Assembly: GCF_921293095.1 (NCBI RefSeq)
Contig: NC_060246.1
Location: 111,828,941-111,892,940 of the forward strand
DNA: 64,000 nucleotides
Direction of reading: 5' to 3'
From: Ischnura elegans
Lineage: Eukaryota; Arthropoda; Insecta; Odonata; Coenagrionidae
Shown: one piece after another, positions 1 through 10,876 of the stretch
Layout of the letters: the number at the start of each line of letters is the position of its first letter
Position numbering within the stretch: the stretch's first letter is position 1
Notes under the pieces: model-generated
The model's input: only the letters and a program-made list of their open reading frames with translations
What the model was told of the DNA's origin: nothing
Database searches by the model: none
Position numbers and translations under genes: made by a program

Positions 1-507
1 GTGGGAAACCCGTGAAACCACCGTCAGGCCACCACGGTTCAATAAAATATATACAATAAACTCAAAACAATAGTTACCAGCGTGCCAAGGTTGATTACAG
101 GGGTAACTTAACAATATAATAGATCTCCGCATCAATAATATATACTCTGAATAAATAAATAATAAATAAATAAATAAATAGCACTGGGGTGGGTCTGATA
201 CCCGTCACTGGAAGTCACTGGGTGGGGATACATATCACTGGCATTTTCACAGTAGTCAATAGTGTCTTTGCTCTATCTGCCATTTGTAGGGGACACACTG
301 GGGGGGGGGTCACTTAGATCGTCGATCTTCTTTGGCGCCCTCTTCTTTTCTTCTTCTTCTTCCGCACCAGTAGGAGCCCAGGGATGATGGTTAATGCCTC
401 GGGGGCTGGGATGGCTAGTCGATTCGTTGGCAGTACGACGTCCCGGTGGTACAGTTGTATGTTGTCTTCGAGTTAAGTGATCCGACTTATATAGTTTGGG
501 CTCCTGG
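1..507. other. No gene; probable 3' tail of the adjacent Penelope-like fragment
   Basis: Read on the minus strand, this stretch follows the stop codon of the Penelope-like fragment at 508-743. It contains several spaced CAGTG-containing copies (about 205-240), a run of ten G at 300-309, a pyrimidine-rich TTCTTC tract near 341-362 and an AATA simple repeat at about 146-180. A microsatellite tail after the coding end would fit a retroelement 3' end, but this is inference. No other coding sequence was recognised. Confidence 0.3.
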
Positions 508-743
508 TCAGGTGACTTGTGATTGGTCCGCCTTTTTCCGCCTTTTTTCCCGGGCCTCTCGGATGTATTTAAGCACCGGTTTCCAGGAGTTTCTTATGGC
601 GTAACCAGCATCAAGATTCATGGTATGAGTCGCTATTCGAATTTCAATTGCTTCCTTGGTCAGCCTTTCCCAGAATCTGTCCACACGGCAAAGGACCTTC
701 GTGTTCTCCCAGCGAATGGCATAGTCACGTGATATTCTCAGGT
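508..743 (-). pseudogene. Penelope-like element, C-terminal (GIY-YIG side) protein fragment
   Basis: The minus strand is open for about 78 codons and ends at a TGA (508-510). It reads YAIRWENTKVLCRV, then RFWERLTKEAIEIRI, then LDAGYAIRNSWKPVL and a Lys/Arg-rich tail. This order (a W..TKVL strand, a KEAIEI helix, then a D.GY...SW.PVL end) matches my knowledge of the C-terminus of the Penelope-like reverse transcriptase/endonuclease polyprotein, downstream of the GIY-YIG core. The reverse transcriptase and the GIY and YIG strands are absent, so it is a truncated copy. The sequence differs from the Penelope-like element at 22955-25503, so it is a different family. A protein search would confirm this. 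Confidence 0.55.
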
Positions 744-1769
744 GCTAAGGCAGAGATGGAGAACCTCACCCGGTGGGAAACCGGAAACAATTTCAACATA
801 GATTACTTAATTTAAGGAATACTTTCTCTCAAGAGACACGGATGCACGGGACGGTCCGCTAAAATGCATTATACAGGTACAGGCCCTGGGCCCTCGGAGG
901 GCCGGGGGCTACGGCGTTTATTCCCGTCCGCCCGCCCTAGCCAGTCCATCACTGCTTCCGTAATCCATATCTGCCGTTTATTCAGTGAAACATGGCAGAA
1001 AATAACCATAAAAAAATTACCGGGAAAGAATTCGAAATTCTCTTATATGTAAGCCGAGGATATTAGAGCTAGTATCGAGTTTTGCCTTCACCTGTTTGTT
1101 AGCGGCGAAACTCGACTCGCACGGGCTCCTCTCATTTGTTCTGCCGTATCTATGATACGTCTAATTGGATCGAGACCCGTGCGGCTCGGGAAATAATCCA
1201 GCCCTGCCCGCCATCAACTTGGTAAGTCCTCCCTCCGTGAGGGCACACCCCGCGCAGCAGTGACCTCTCTCCCCGCTGTCGTTTCTCAAGCGTTGTGCCG
1301 CCACAGTTCCGGGAGAGACACTCTTCCCTTCCGCGAAACGAGAGATTGGTTGACTTTGATCCTTCCCCCCTCCCCATTTCGACCTTTCCGCCCAGCCCTA
1401 CAACCCTTCCTCAGGCCCCTTCTTAAAATCCACCTCCTCTTGCCTCCCTACCACTACGATGATACAAAGAGAAATGAAAGGCGGGGAAGAAGGGTGGGTA
1501 GGACTCAAAAATCGATGACTTTCCGTGTTGAGGGGGAGAAGGGGGAAACTGCTTTGGACCCGTGCCTTTTCTAACTCATCTTTTTTTTAACTCATTTTTC
1601 TTCCTCTCTCTCTCTCTCTCCAGCACTGCGTCTTAAATTACATCCCCCCTCTCTCTCGCGGTCTTTACTTTCCGAGAGGCTTTCCTTGACTTGACCACAG
1701 ATTACCTGAGGAGGAATTTTATGTACGAGAATATCTTTCAACACTCCTTAACTCTATTATAAACGATTA
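744..1769. other. No gene recognised; GC-rich patch and CT microsatellite
   Basis: Several open frames overlap in the GC-rich part (about 870-1570), but none has recognisable motifs or agrees with another. A CT dinucleotide repeat lies at about 1601-1620. Nothing else could be supported. Confidence 0.4.
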
Positions 1770-2216
1770 CAAAACTGAAGATTTATTATAATCTTACCAA
1801 ACCAGTTGTAACTTATAAATCTGAGACATGGGTGTTATCAAGTCAAGATTTTTAAGCCCTTAGAACTCTTTTAAAGGAGGATATTGAGGAGATTCGATGG
1901 CTCATTTTGAGGAGGAGAGAATCGGAGAATTAGAATGAACTTGGAGATAAATGAAGTACTGGAAGGGAAAGATATTGTAAAATTTACCAAGTAACTTCGG
2001 CTGGAATTCTTGGGACACGTAGAAAGAATACAGTACAGAATGCCCTAGCTAATTCATAATACCAAGATAGAAGGATGAGGTAGATCACGGAAGAAATTGC
2101 TGCAGGATGTGGAGAATGTTTTGAAGGCAGTGGGAGTTACAAGATGGAGGGGCAATAAAGGAAGAACTGATTAGAGGCATATAATAGAGGAAGCCAAGGC
2201 CCACACCGCGCTGTAA
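1770..2216 (+). pseudogene. Non-LTR retrotransposon reverse transcriptase, 3' coding tail, broken
   Basis: Read across frames, the plus strand gives the familiar C-terminal region of an arthropod LINE open reading frame. In order these are a TYKSETWVL segment after the polymerase domain (about 1810-1845), GKDIVKF (about 1965), LGHVERIQ (about 2010), LQDVENVLKAVGVTRWRG (about 2100-2150) and the terminal EEAKAHTAL followed by TAA at 2214-2216. Stop codons and frameshifts interrupt it several times. The conserved catalytic part of the polymerase lies upstream in intact members and is missing here, consistent with a 5'-truncated old insertion. The family assignment is from motif recognition only. 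Confidence 0.75.
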
Positions 2217-2696
2217 AGCTGCAGATGATATCTTTCAAGAAAGCCATTCAACCAGAAATTGTAATGCTCTGTGCATGAATATTATTGAAGATGCATACAA
2301 TTTCTTCTTTTAACGTTCAAATAATTTACTCCTGGTTGCTACCCTTGATTTCTACTATCAAAACTGAGATAACTGGCATTATCTGGATTGATAGCAAAAT
2401 GCCTTTCTCTGAGAAATGGTATAAACTTCCACCCAAAGCTTCGAGTGAAATTAATCAAAAAGAGTAAAAAAATAAAGGATATACCTAATTCAACGATTTT
2501 CTTATGATGTTACAAATAATTATAATGAGGTGAAAATTACTTCAAAAATTGTTATTCGCACAAAACCTTCCTTAATGCCCAGAAAAATGGTAAAATAAAT
2601 GTGTACTAAAACTTTCATGTTTCCATGTTCGATAGTTTTGCCTGTGCGTTCGTGAGTGAAGAAATTAGTCAGTCAGTCAGGACACGTTGTTTAAGA

Positions 2697-2758
2697 GAGG
2701 AACACGGAAGAGATTGTTGCAGGATGTGGAGAACGATTTGAAGGCAATGGGAGTTACA
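2697..2758 (+). pseudogene. Short second scrap of the same LINE tail
   Basis: The segment encodes GTRKRLLQDVENDLKAMGVT, matching the LQDVE..LKA.GVT motif of the fragment ending at 2216. It lies about 500 bp further on and in the same orientation. It is closer to the usual form of the motif than the larger fragment, so it is a separate relic or a displaced piece. Confidence 0.6.
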
Positions 2759-3989
2759 AAATTTTCTTGTAGTATAGAGATTTTTTTACATTGAAAGAAA
2801 TCTTTTCCCGAGAATGGGATAGTGCTATCGCGGATTTAACCCACCAAGTCTCGGTTTAGCTGAACAAAAACGTATACCTGCACAATGCTTAATTATTTGC
2901 GTCTATTTTAGTAATTTCCTCGTTTTTGTTTTTTATGATGTAAAGGAATAGTTATTTTTGAGTAAGCGCTCCATGATTTTTATTTTTCATTTTCATCTCT
3001 ACCTTCTAAGCGATGGAATGAGTTATTTTTTTGTCTCTTGGCTTTTAAATTAGCTATTCATCATAGAAGCTTGTTTACTTTAAATCACCAACAGTTTTTG
3101 ACGCCATAAAAAAATCAAATAGATTGGAAAATCATCTATCAAGGTTTTATTTTACTAATTCGAGATGGTCAATATTATTCAGAAAAAGCAATAGTTATTT
3201 TACCCTTCGCAAACACAGAGCAGTATAATTCAGTTACTTTACTCTCCAAGAGTGAAAATTTCTCAGCTTTTTCCGGTTGATAGCCATAGACTTTCATGTA
3301 ATAATTTACGTGCAAAGCACGCAATGAGTTATCCGTCTTCTATTATGGGTTGTGATGAAAGTGTAGTGATAGACGTCCTGCTGAAGGTCAGATTGCACTT
3401 CGCTGGAGGTGATCCGTTAACCATAAAATATAGAACGACTCCATACTATCTCAATACCTTTCAGAGCTGGAAGTAAAACCTCACGGGACTTTCAAGAAAT
3501 CCAAAAAAAGTGCCTGTCAAAAGCGAGGAGAGTTTTCACCGCCTCGTCTGTAGCGAAACCAGAGGTCCGGGCGGGGGAGACCCTTATTCAACCCATCCGC
3601 TAGCCTCTGTAGATATCGGAAGAAATAGCCCTTAATGGACGTTCCTCCCCCATTTCTCCGCGAATCTGTGTGGGGCACTTCGCATTTGGCTAATGGACTG
3701 GGAGGCTGCAGACGGGGCAAAAGGCGCTCGCCATCATCTCTGTGCCTCGCCTCCCGTCATATCTTCCCACCCTCCCTAATCACCGCTCTAAATACGTCTC
3801 TCCTTCCTCTTGGGCTCCCACCGCCGTCCGAAGGGCAACCAGGCAGAGTAAAGGTGCCATTGGTGAGGAGGCACCGACTCTTCCTATCAGGACGACGACT
3901 TTTGAAGGAGTTCTTCAGTTCATTTATGGGCTCGTAGCACACTTTCGTTGCGTGGAAAATTTTTTCAGGGTCAAGCCATCGAAGAAAGG
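2759..3989. other. No gene recognised; GC-rich block at 3515-3960
   Basis: The first 700 bp are A+T-rich and featureless. The block 3515-3960 is GC-rich with overlapping open frames on both strands. None carries a motif, and such frames are expected by chance in GC-rich DNA. Confidence 0.4.
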
Positions 3990-5375
3990 TCAGCGAAACT
4001 TTTGATTTCGATGTGGCTTTTATAACATTTTAAATGATATTTAGAGGCATGACATTTTCCTATTACTTGTGAGGTTTTTAAGCACACGTTGAATTTTTAT
4101 GAAGCATTCGAAATAGCTTCTTCACTCCGCATTAAAAACGAAATTAGCAATTCAAGCACAATATTAATTTTCGATGACTAGCAATAATTACAGTAAGTAA
4201 TGATTATCCAGTACTGAAAATGCACTTAAGCATGGTTATGCTGATTGCCATTTTTTACTAGCATTTATCACGAATAGAAGTCTAGCAAAGTACACGTTTT
4301 TCATCAAATTGAATTGTAAATTTCAATTATGGAGGATTTCTCAGGAAGCTTTATATTTGAAAACCACCTCAAAATTATTCTGGCAGGAAATCTTAATCAA
4401 AAGTTATATTTTTCTCAGGTATCAAGGGCATTTTATAGTTAATGTACGGGTTTAATACACATTTTGCGATGACTTATACCATAGAGTAAGTGTATATTTA
4501 CTCTATACTTACTCTATGCATATACATTATATCAGCTTTTGTATTTCATAACTACATTATCTAACGGGTAGACATGCAATGAGAGTCAATGGCATTCTGT
4601 GTATACTGAAATATTTTTTTTAAAGTTAAACCTATACCTTTCAAGTATAATTCAGGAATAAATTCTATTTAGCTCAAATATTTTTTTTAAGAAACTTATT
4701 CCCAAGTTAAATTATTCAGGCATATGATTCCGCTCCATGATGTGGTGTGAAATCTTGTTTGTGTGAATATAGAATGTGGGGATGTATTCATTGAATGCTA
4801 CATTAATAAGAGAAAGCTTTTAGCAGCGCAAACTTATTCTATACTCCAAAGGTAATAATTCATTTTCTCTTTCCTCATAAAGGTTTGTTTGATTTGGTTT
4901 ACTTTTATTAGGTTAGTTGAGACCCGGAATTTTTCCTGGTCATTAGGCAGCAGTATGAACTTAAAATGAAATGAGAAGTCAACCTTTGCCATGCTCAAAG
5001 GTTGTTAGTTTCAAAATAGCATTTTAGAGCGAAAAAAGGGCATTGAAATCCTTTACTTAAAAAAACTCAAAATTCCAACTTTTTGAGGTTCCATTCGGCA
5101 AAAATTTTATTATTACAAAGCTAAGGGCTTTTCTCAACTCCTGCAGTTCCTTAATAGCTTTAATTTGTACCTGCTCCAGAGAGCTGCAACGCATCGAAAA
5201 TTGTGCTTGAATTGATAGTTGCATTTTTAATGCGGAGTGAAGAAGCTATTTCGAATGCTTCATAAAATATCAACGTGTGCTTAGCAACCTCAGAAATAAA
5301 ATGAGATATCTCATACCTCTAAATATCATTTGAAATATTATAAAACACAATTTCCGCTTTCACATCAACCTATTT
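3990..5375. repeat. Long imperfect inverted repeat, arms about 190 bp
   Basis: The left arm (about 3990-4175) and the reverse complement of the right arm (about 5186-5375) align over most of their length. The core GAAGCATTCGAAATAGCTTC followed by TTCACTCCGCATTAAAAA is identical in both, and the flanks agree less well. About 1 kb of A+T-rich DNA without a recognisable coding region separates the arms. A perfect 11-bp hairpin (CATAGAGTAAG, 4480-4490 and 4508-4518) lies inside. The structure could be a decayed DNA transposon with long terminal inverted repeats, or two opposed copies of one repeat. No target duplication was identified. Confidence 0.55.
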
Positions 5376-5423
5376 TGATTAAGAAACCTGTAACGTCACT
5401 CAGAAAATAATTGGTTATTATTA

Positions 5424-5455
5424 CGAGGTCTGTTCAAAAAGTACCCGGAATTTTT
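5424..5455 (+). repeat. mariner left terminal inverted repeat
   Basis: This 32-bp repeat is identical to the reverse complement of 6709-6740. It is the expected transposase binding and cleavage site. Confidence 0.93.
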
Positions 5456-5627
5456 AAATTTCGCGGGTCTGGAGAGTCCGATTGTAAATTTTTTTTTCAT
5501 TGTGTTGGTATACATGCCCCTAAGGTATGATAGAATTTTCAGCCATATTCACTGTTTACTTTGTCTGTGGTGGTCGCTAAGGTTCAACGTGTTGTTATGA
5601 GCTCGGCGATTTTTGCTTGTTTAAACA

Positions 5628-6685
5628 ATGGAAGAATTGAAGAGTCAAAGAATTTGTATTAAATTTTGCGTAAAAAATGAAATAAAGTGTAACGAAGTGT
5701 GTGAAATGTTACAAAAAGCCTATGGTGAGTCTGCCGTGAAAAAAACAAGTGTTTACGAGTGGTATAAGCGTTTCCAAGATGGCCGCGAAGACGTTGAAGA
5801 TGACGAACGCTCCGGTCGACCCAGCACGTCAATAATCGATGAAAATGTGGAAAAAGTGGAAAAAATTGTTATAAATGATCGCCGAATAACAATTAGAGAA
5901 GTTGCTGATGAAGTTGGCATATCAATTAGCTCATGTCATAACATTTTTTCAAAAGTTTTGGGCATGAAACGAGTGGCAGCAAAATTCATTCCAAAACTGC
6001 TGAATTTTGACCAAAAAAACAATCGCATGAACATCGCTCAGGAGCTGTTAAATGACGCCAACGACGATCCAAGTTTGCTTGAAAGGATCGTAACTGGAAA
6101 TGAAACATGGGTGTACGGTTATGATGTCGAAACCAAAGCACAATCGTCCACCTGGAAGCATTCAACGTCACCAAGAGCGAAAAAAGCACGTCAAGTTCGA
6201 TCAAATTTCAAGGTTTTGCTTACTGTTTTCTTCGATTATAATGGCATAGTGCACAAGGTCGTACGGTTAATAAGGAGTATTACCTTGAAGTTATGCGACG
6301 TTTGCGTGAAGCAATCCGAAAAAAACGCACCGATTTATGGAAAAAGAATTCATGGCTTTTGCACCACGATAACGCTCCTGCTCACTCGTCGTTGCTTGTT
6401 CGTAATTTTTTGGCCAAAAACAATACCGTAGTCATGCCCCAACCTCCATATTCACCTGATATGGCTCCGTGTGACTTTTTCCTGTTCCCAAAGTTGAAGA
6501 GACCCATGAAAGGTCGGCGTTTTTCTTCGATTGAAGAAATAAAGGCCGAATCGCTGAGAGTGCTCAAGGACATACCAAAAAGTGAATATCAAAAGTGCTT
6601 CGAAGATTGGAAAAATCGCTGGCATAAGTGTATTATATCTAGGGGGGACTACTTTGAAGGGGACCACATTGATGTAGACGAATAA
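5628..6685 (+). pseudogene. mariner transposase (D,D34D), frame broken by a small deletion
   Basis: The frame starts at ATG 5628. The N-terminal helix-turn-helix DNA-binding region covers roughly residues 1-110, including VYEWYKRFQDG near residue 42. A divergent form of the mariner linker motif follows (FIPKLL near residue 120). The first catalytic Asp is in GNETWVYGYD (residue 166). The second is in HHDNAPAHS (about 6365) and the third in YSPDMAPCDFF (about 6460), with 34 residues between them, the mariner D34D spacing. Near 6250 the frame changes: codons expected after NGIVH are missing and translation resumes in another frame from about 6256, ending at TAA 6683-6685. The loss is a small deletion that is not a multiple of three. 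All three catalytic Asp codons survive, so the copy is probably not very old. Confidence 0.93.
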
Positions 6686-6708
6686 ATAAATATTTTTTTG
6701 AAAAAAAC

Positions 6709-6740
6709 AAAAATTCCGGGTACTTTTTGAACAGACCTCG
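6709..6740 (-). repeat. mariner right terminal inverted repeat
   Basis: This is an exact inverted match to 5424-5455 and is followed by the TA target dinucleotide. Confidence 0.93.
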
Positions 6741-6967
6741 TATTTAATCGTCTCTCAGAAAACTGTGGCTATAAATGGAACAGTAACTTTGTTACCTCTA
6801 TCAGATTTATTTTCTTTGTGAACGACATTTGGGCACTTCGAATCATCTTCAGGTGCACACATAGGTTTATACATTTTGCCCATGCACTTGTTTCTTAATG
6901 GTTGATGGATGCAGGTGACGGTACTCTGGTGACTGAAAAACCAAGGGATGACTGGTAGAGTACAGCA

Positions 6968-7217
6968 CAGTGGCGTAGCCATGGGGAGGTTCTGGGCGGT
7001 CCGGACCACCCCAAAAAAACACAATTATTTTCCTTCATAATAGAAAACAAAATATTGAAATATCATGAATTTACAAAATATATCTTTAACAAATGACGTT
7101 ATTTCGATTGTGAAAAGATTTAAAATTAGTTTTAAACCCATTACTTAGTACACTTTTTCAAAAATTTTCTCCCTTGGTTTTGGACCCCCCCGAATGAAAT
7201 TTCTGGCTGCGCCACTG
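6968..7217. mobile_element. hAT-type MITE, about 250 bp
   Basis: The left end CAGTGGCGTAGCCA and the right end (inverted CAGTGGCGCAGCCAG) form terminal inverted repeats typical of hAT ends. The interior is A+T-rich with no coding capacity. G-rich and C-rich stretches sit just inside the ends. The flanking 8-mers gtacagca and gtactact share only their first four bases and some later ones, so the 8-bp target duplication is decayed or the boundary is slightly off. Confidence 0.65.
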
Positions 7218-8631
7218 GTACTACTCGAGGCTAGTTTAGTTGCTTATTTCAGGAGTGTCTAAGCTACTATCATGGTGTAAATGTGGACAAATAAGTTGAT
7301 CTTTTTTATATTGATGATACTGGGTGTTCATCTGTGAAATTAAACATTTCCATCGTCGAGCAATAAAACTGCTGTAGGATAACTGTTTGGCTTGGAATAC
7401 GTAAAAATGTTAGCTTAAGAAAAAAAACTTCTATACCCGTCTGGTCAGGAAGTCTAATGAAATCCGAAAGAGCCTGATGCTCAGCGAAAGAAGAAGGCCC
7501 TTTACATTTAGAAAAAAGGTAAACCCATAAAAAACGTCCCCATTGCCAGAACTATGTAAAAACCGTTTAAATCTGACGACAACTTCGGCACGAGAGGGGA
7601 TTCATTTTTAAAGGGAAAAATACGCGGAATTTACCCATGAAAAGAAGTTAATTTGAAATCAATGACCTTCGAAAGCCACAATAAGCTACTGCGAAACCAT
7701 TTGTACGTTTTAAAAATGTATATCTGCAGAAGTACAAGGTTTATATACCGATTGTTGCCAGTGACGCAACGAGGGGGGAGTTTTGGGGGATAAACCACCC
7801 CCCCCCAGGGCTCGGATAATTGTTTCTATAAAAATAATTTATGGTGAAAATTTTTAAAATTAATATTAAAGGGACGGATGACTCACAAACAAAACATCAA
7901 ACTATTCACAAAGCCATAAAACTCACCATTTTGACCCGTTTATCTAAAATATTTTCTGGCCTCCGCACCTGGCGGGTATTCCATACCCCCCAAACCCTTA
8001 AGTATTAGTTGCTTCTAAAATCACCCCTAGACTTAATCCTTAGCTGCGCCCTAGATTTTAATACCCTTAAGTCTTTAAAGGAACAACATCCGAGTTTAAA
8101 AATTTTTACAACAGTTATTGGCTCGGACATGTTTTCTGGAGTATCAAACGCCTCTGAGACTGACGGTACCTTATCTCGCCGCAAGCCTTACTAAAGAGTG
8201 GCTAGCATAAAGTAGCTTTGTTCGCGGCCGAGACCCGTGTGACGGCCATATTGGAGAGCATATGGACCAATTAGCGACGGTAAATAGTCTCTCTTGAAAC
8301 TCTGCTTCAGAGTGGACCACTGGAATAGTGCGAAACACGACGAGAGGAGATGGCGTTCGAAGCCACTTACTATCAAATTTCATCTGAGCTCAAATAAGCC
8401 AGTTAGATCCCACTGGAAAAGCACTCGTCTTACACTCCTCAACGATACAGCACGAGTTCTGGTTCTAAACCGACTGAAATATCGGTGCCATTAAAAAAAA
8501 ACTAAGTAAACGCTAGGCTAGTGAGGCGTAATTAATGAGCTGTATAAGGCAACGTTTTGCTTGAAATTTAAAAATCAAGGAAATATTTATTAAAAGTGAA
8601 CCGAAAGCCATATTAATACAACTGGCTGTAG
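7218..8631. other. No gene; probable hAT-like remnant at 7757-8050
   Basis: CAGTGACGCAACGAGG at about 7758 and TTAGCTGCGCCCTAG near 8050 look like degenerate hAT ends bounding a non-coding stretch. Inside is a C-rich palindromic sequence, GGGTATTCCATACCC (about 7975), that recurs inverted within the hAT element at 41703. Coding capacity was not recognised. The short open frames between 8170 and 8500 have no motif. Confidence 0.35.
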
Positions 8632-8709
8632 AAATACAAGGAATAACATGATTCAAGGCATTTTGATTGGGCGCATTCTAATATTTAAAAAAATCATACC
8701 TTGAATCAT
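8632..8709. repeat. Hairpin repeat, copy 1
   Basis: The arms ATGATTCAAGG (8648-8658) and CCTTGAATCAT (8699-8709) are perfectly complementary over 11 bp and enclose a 40-base loop. The left arm and the bases just outside and inside it recur at 9266-9300, so this is a copy of a small hairpin-forming element. Confidence 0.6.
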
Positions 8710-9265
8710 ACCGTCCCCTGTCGTAGTAATATAATGAAGTAAGGTTATTGAGCATATGAATGAAATTATAATATTATTGCCCGAGGGCCCGAAATATCTT
8801 CCCCATAATTATAATTAACTACGGGTTATTCCACACCAACTCGGACAAGAGTTGACCTTGACCTCTCAAATTTAAATAAAAATTGGGATAGATGATTGCC
8901 TCCTTAAGCAAAAGCTATCGTATGATGCGCTTTGCCTAGATAAAGAAAAACTGAATGAAGGGAATTTTCAAAACTAATTGCAATTGAAAAAAAAATACTT
9001 TTAAGCTCATTAATGAGTGGCACTAAATTGGAGTACTTTTCATGGTAAGAAGACTTTCTCTAAATAATAATATTGTAATGTATAATAAAAAGTTTCAGCC
9101 TTTTGTGAGATGGAGTATTTCATAAAAGTCAATTGATAATTACTTTCCTATATTTTAAATTAATTTGGGGATAGAAATTAATATTTATTATTTGTTTTAA
9201 TTTCTTAAGCAAATATTTTGCTCTAAAACGAGGTAAAATCATAGTTCTACCACAAGTGAGAGCAG
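8710..9265. other. No gene recognised
   Basis: A+T-rich sequence between the two hairpin copies. No open frame with recognisable motifs and no repeat ends were seen. Confidence 0.4.
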
Positions 9266-9358
9266 AGATACTAGGAATGACATGATTCAAGGCATTTTGT
9301 TTACGTTATATAGCACATTACATTTGTTTGCTTTGAGAAAAAACGTACCGTGAATCGT
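9266..9358. repeat. Hairpin repeat, copy 2
   Basis: About 36 bases (9266-9300) nearly match the left part of copy 1, including GGAAT.ACATGATTCAAGG. The right arm CCGTGAATCGT (9348-9358) pairs with the left arm imperfectly. The loops of the two copies differ in sequence and length while the stems are kept. Confidence 0.5.
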
Positions 9359-9911
9359 GCTGATCCAGATGACTCTGCTTTCACCAGTCGAAGAACCACG
9401 ATGAGCAGTAGGTACTCGATTCACACCAGACCCATGATGTCTAAAGAATTTTTAAACACGTCCATTCGATACTTTTGTACTGTATGTCTTCGTATTTTCT
9501 TAGAAGACTTAATTGTTTTTAAATGAATGATAAAATTTAATAGCTAAATAAACTGATTATGCATGGTATGTTTCATAAGATTACGAGTTATGATACTTCA
9601 TTTGTCCATAAATGTGGTGGTGAATTATTATTGACTGTACATATTTCACTTAATTCATGGGATATGATACGAAAAAAACAAGCGTGTGAAGTTTAGAAAA
9701 ATATTTGTTCATTTATAAACAAAAAAATCCGTCTATCTTAAGGTAGAATCTTAAGGATGCTTCACTTACCCTCGATCAATCTTTTCCCGTGAAGTATTGC
9801 TCGGCTTACAGTTACCGTCTTGGAAATTTCAGGATATACGCAGATATATTTGGCAATAATTACCTGTATCTCAAAATTTGAAAATGTTACCTACCTCGGT
9901 ATCTTTTTAGG
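9359..9911. other. No gene recognised
   Basis: A+T-rich sequence without recognisable coding regions, repeat ends or RNA genes. Confidence 0.4.
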
Positions 9912-10150
9912 ATAGTGAGCGTGGTAACCTAATAGGTCTTAGCTGCTTTTAATGATATAAATAATAAAACACAGACTTAGCTGCTGGTAATGGAGGGCTC
10001 GGGTTCAAATCCCGGGTGAAATCTTCAGACCCCTCCAAGTGAAATCCTCGTTGTACGGGGTGGCCAGAGGGTAAGAAACTGGGCCTCTCACGATGATTGT
10101 GTGAATAGCATCCTTCTCTGGCCAACTCATGCTTGAGCTGTACCCTCACC
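9912..10150 (+). mobile_element. tRNA-headed SINE, interrupted
   Basis: The segment GGGTTCAAATCCCGGG (about 10000-10016) is a good RNA polymerase III B box, and AGTGAGCGTGGTAACC (about 9915-9930) resembles an A box. The body continues with GC-rich sequence to about 10150. The ten bases CTTAGCTGCT occur twice (9938-9947 and 9976-9985) around a 28-base A+T-rich insert. The pol III promoter boxes are therefore pushed apart and the copy is unlikely to be transcribed. It is not a functional tRNA, because no complete cloverleaf can be drawn. Confidence 0.55.
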
Positions 10151-10232
10151 ATTGCAGGTCAACCTTTGTGTTGAATCACTGACGGACTTATCCTTTCAGA
10201 TGTAAAGTTTGAATATTTGAGATAAAGGTTAA

Positions 10233-10872
10233 TCCTTAACCGTTGACGTGGCGGTCTGAGAGACCGCTGCGTTTCTAAAATTTTGAATATTTTCAAAATT
10301 GCTATTACAAAATATCTATAATCCTCGTGAGCGCCACACTTTTTTTTAATAAGGACATAGCACTCTTAAAATTTAACGTTCGTATTATTATTTATTTCTG
10401 AAAATTTTCAACTGAATTTTAGTAGCGGTCTGTGAGACCTCACTTTACTAAATTGGAAATCCAATAAACGTAATGCTGGTGGAAATGAATCAAAAAGTTG
10501 TTAAATACGATTCCTAGTCATTTTTCAAGAAAAATAATAATTATTACTAATTTTTAAGTAAGCATTTTTAGTTGCATAACGTGGATAGTTAAGTAGTTAA
10601 TAAAAAAATTACCATAGTAAAAATAATAACTCAAGTGTTTTTTATGTCAGTTTTTGATCCTACTTCAAATAAGAATTTTTACTGAAAAGTTGGTTCGTAT
10701 TTGGAATGCATAATATTAAATACAAGTTTTATAATAGTTGAGAAGTCAAAGAAACAGTAAACTACGCAATAAAAATGACTTTGCAACGTTTTACGAATTT
10801 TTGTTTTATCGCGGTCTCTCAGACCGCACGTCACTGGTAGTGTAACAAGAATTGCACGTCACTGGTTAAGGG
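10233..10872. mobile_element. piggyBac-like non-autonomous element (640 bp)
   Basis: The left end TCCTTAACCGTTGACGTGGC and the inverted right end CCCTTAACCAGTGACGTGC form terminal inverted repeats. TTAA lies immediately outside on both sides (10229-10232 and 10873-10876), the piggyBac target duplication. Just inside both ends is the palindrome GCGGTCT-nnn-AGACCGC, and a degenerate third copy lies near 10425. The interior is A+T-rich and non-coding. A second TTAA on each side (10236, 10866) makes the exact boundary uncertain by seven bases. Confidence 0.7.
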
Positions 10873-10876
10873 TTAA

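Larger units (their letters stand above)
5424..6740 (+). mobile_element. mariner-family DNA transposon, full length (1,317 bp)
   Basis: Both ends carry perfectly matching 32-bp terminal inverted repeats beginning CGAGGTCTGTTCAAAAAGTA. The element is flanked by TA on both sides (5422-5423 and 6741-6742), the dinucleotide that Tc1/mariner elements duplicate. The length is normal for mariner. The ends are intact, but the internal transposase reading frame is broken, so mobility would depend on transposase from elsewhere. A related deleted copy lies at 47770-48093. Confidence 0.95.

Noticed and set aside
9977-10020. tRNA gene suggested by GGGTTCAAATCCC
   Set aside because: The A and B boxes are separated by an insertion and no cloverleaf can be drawn, so it is a SINE head.
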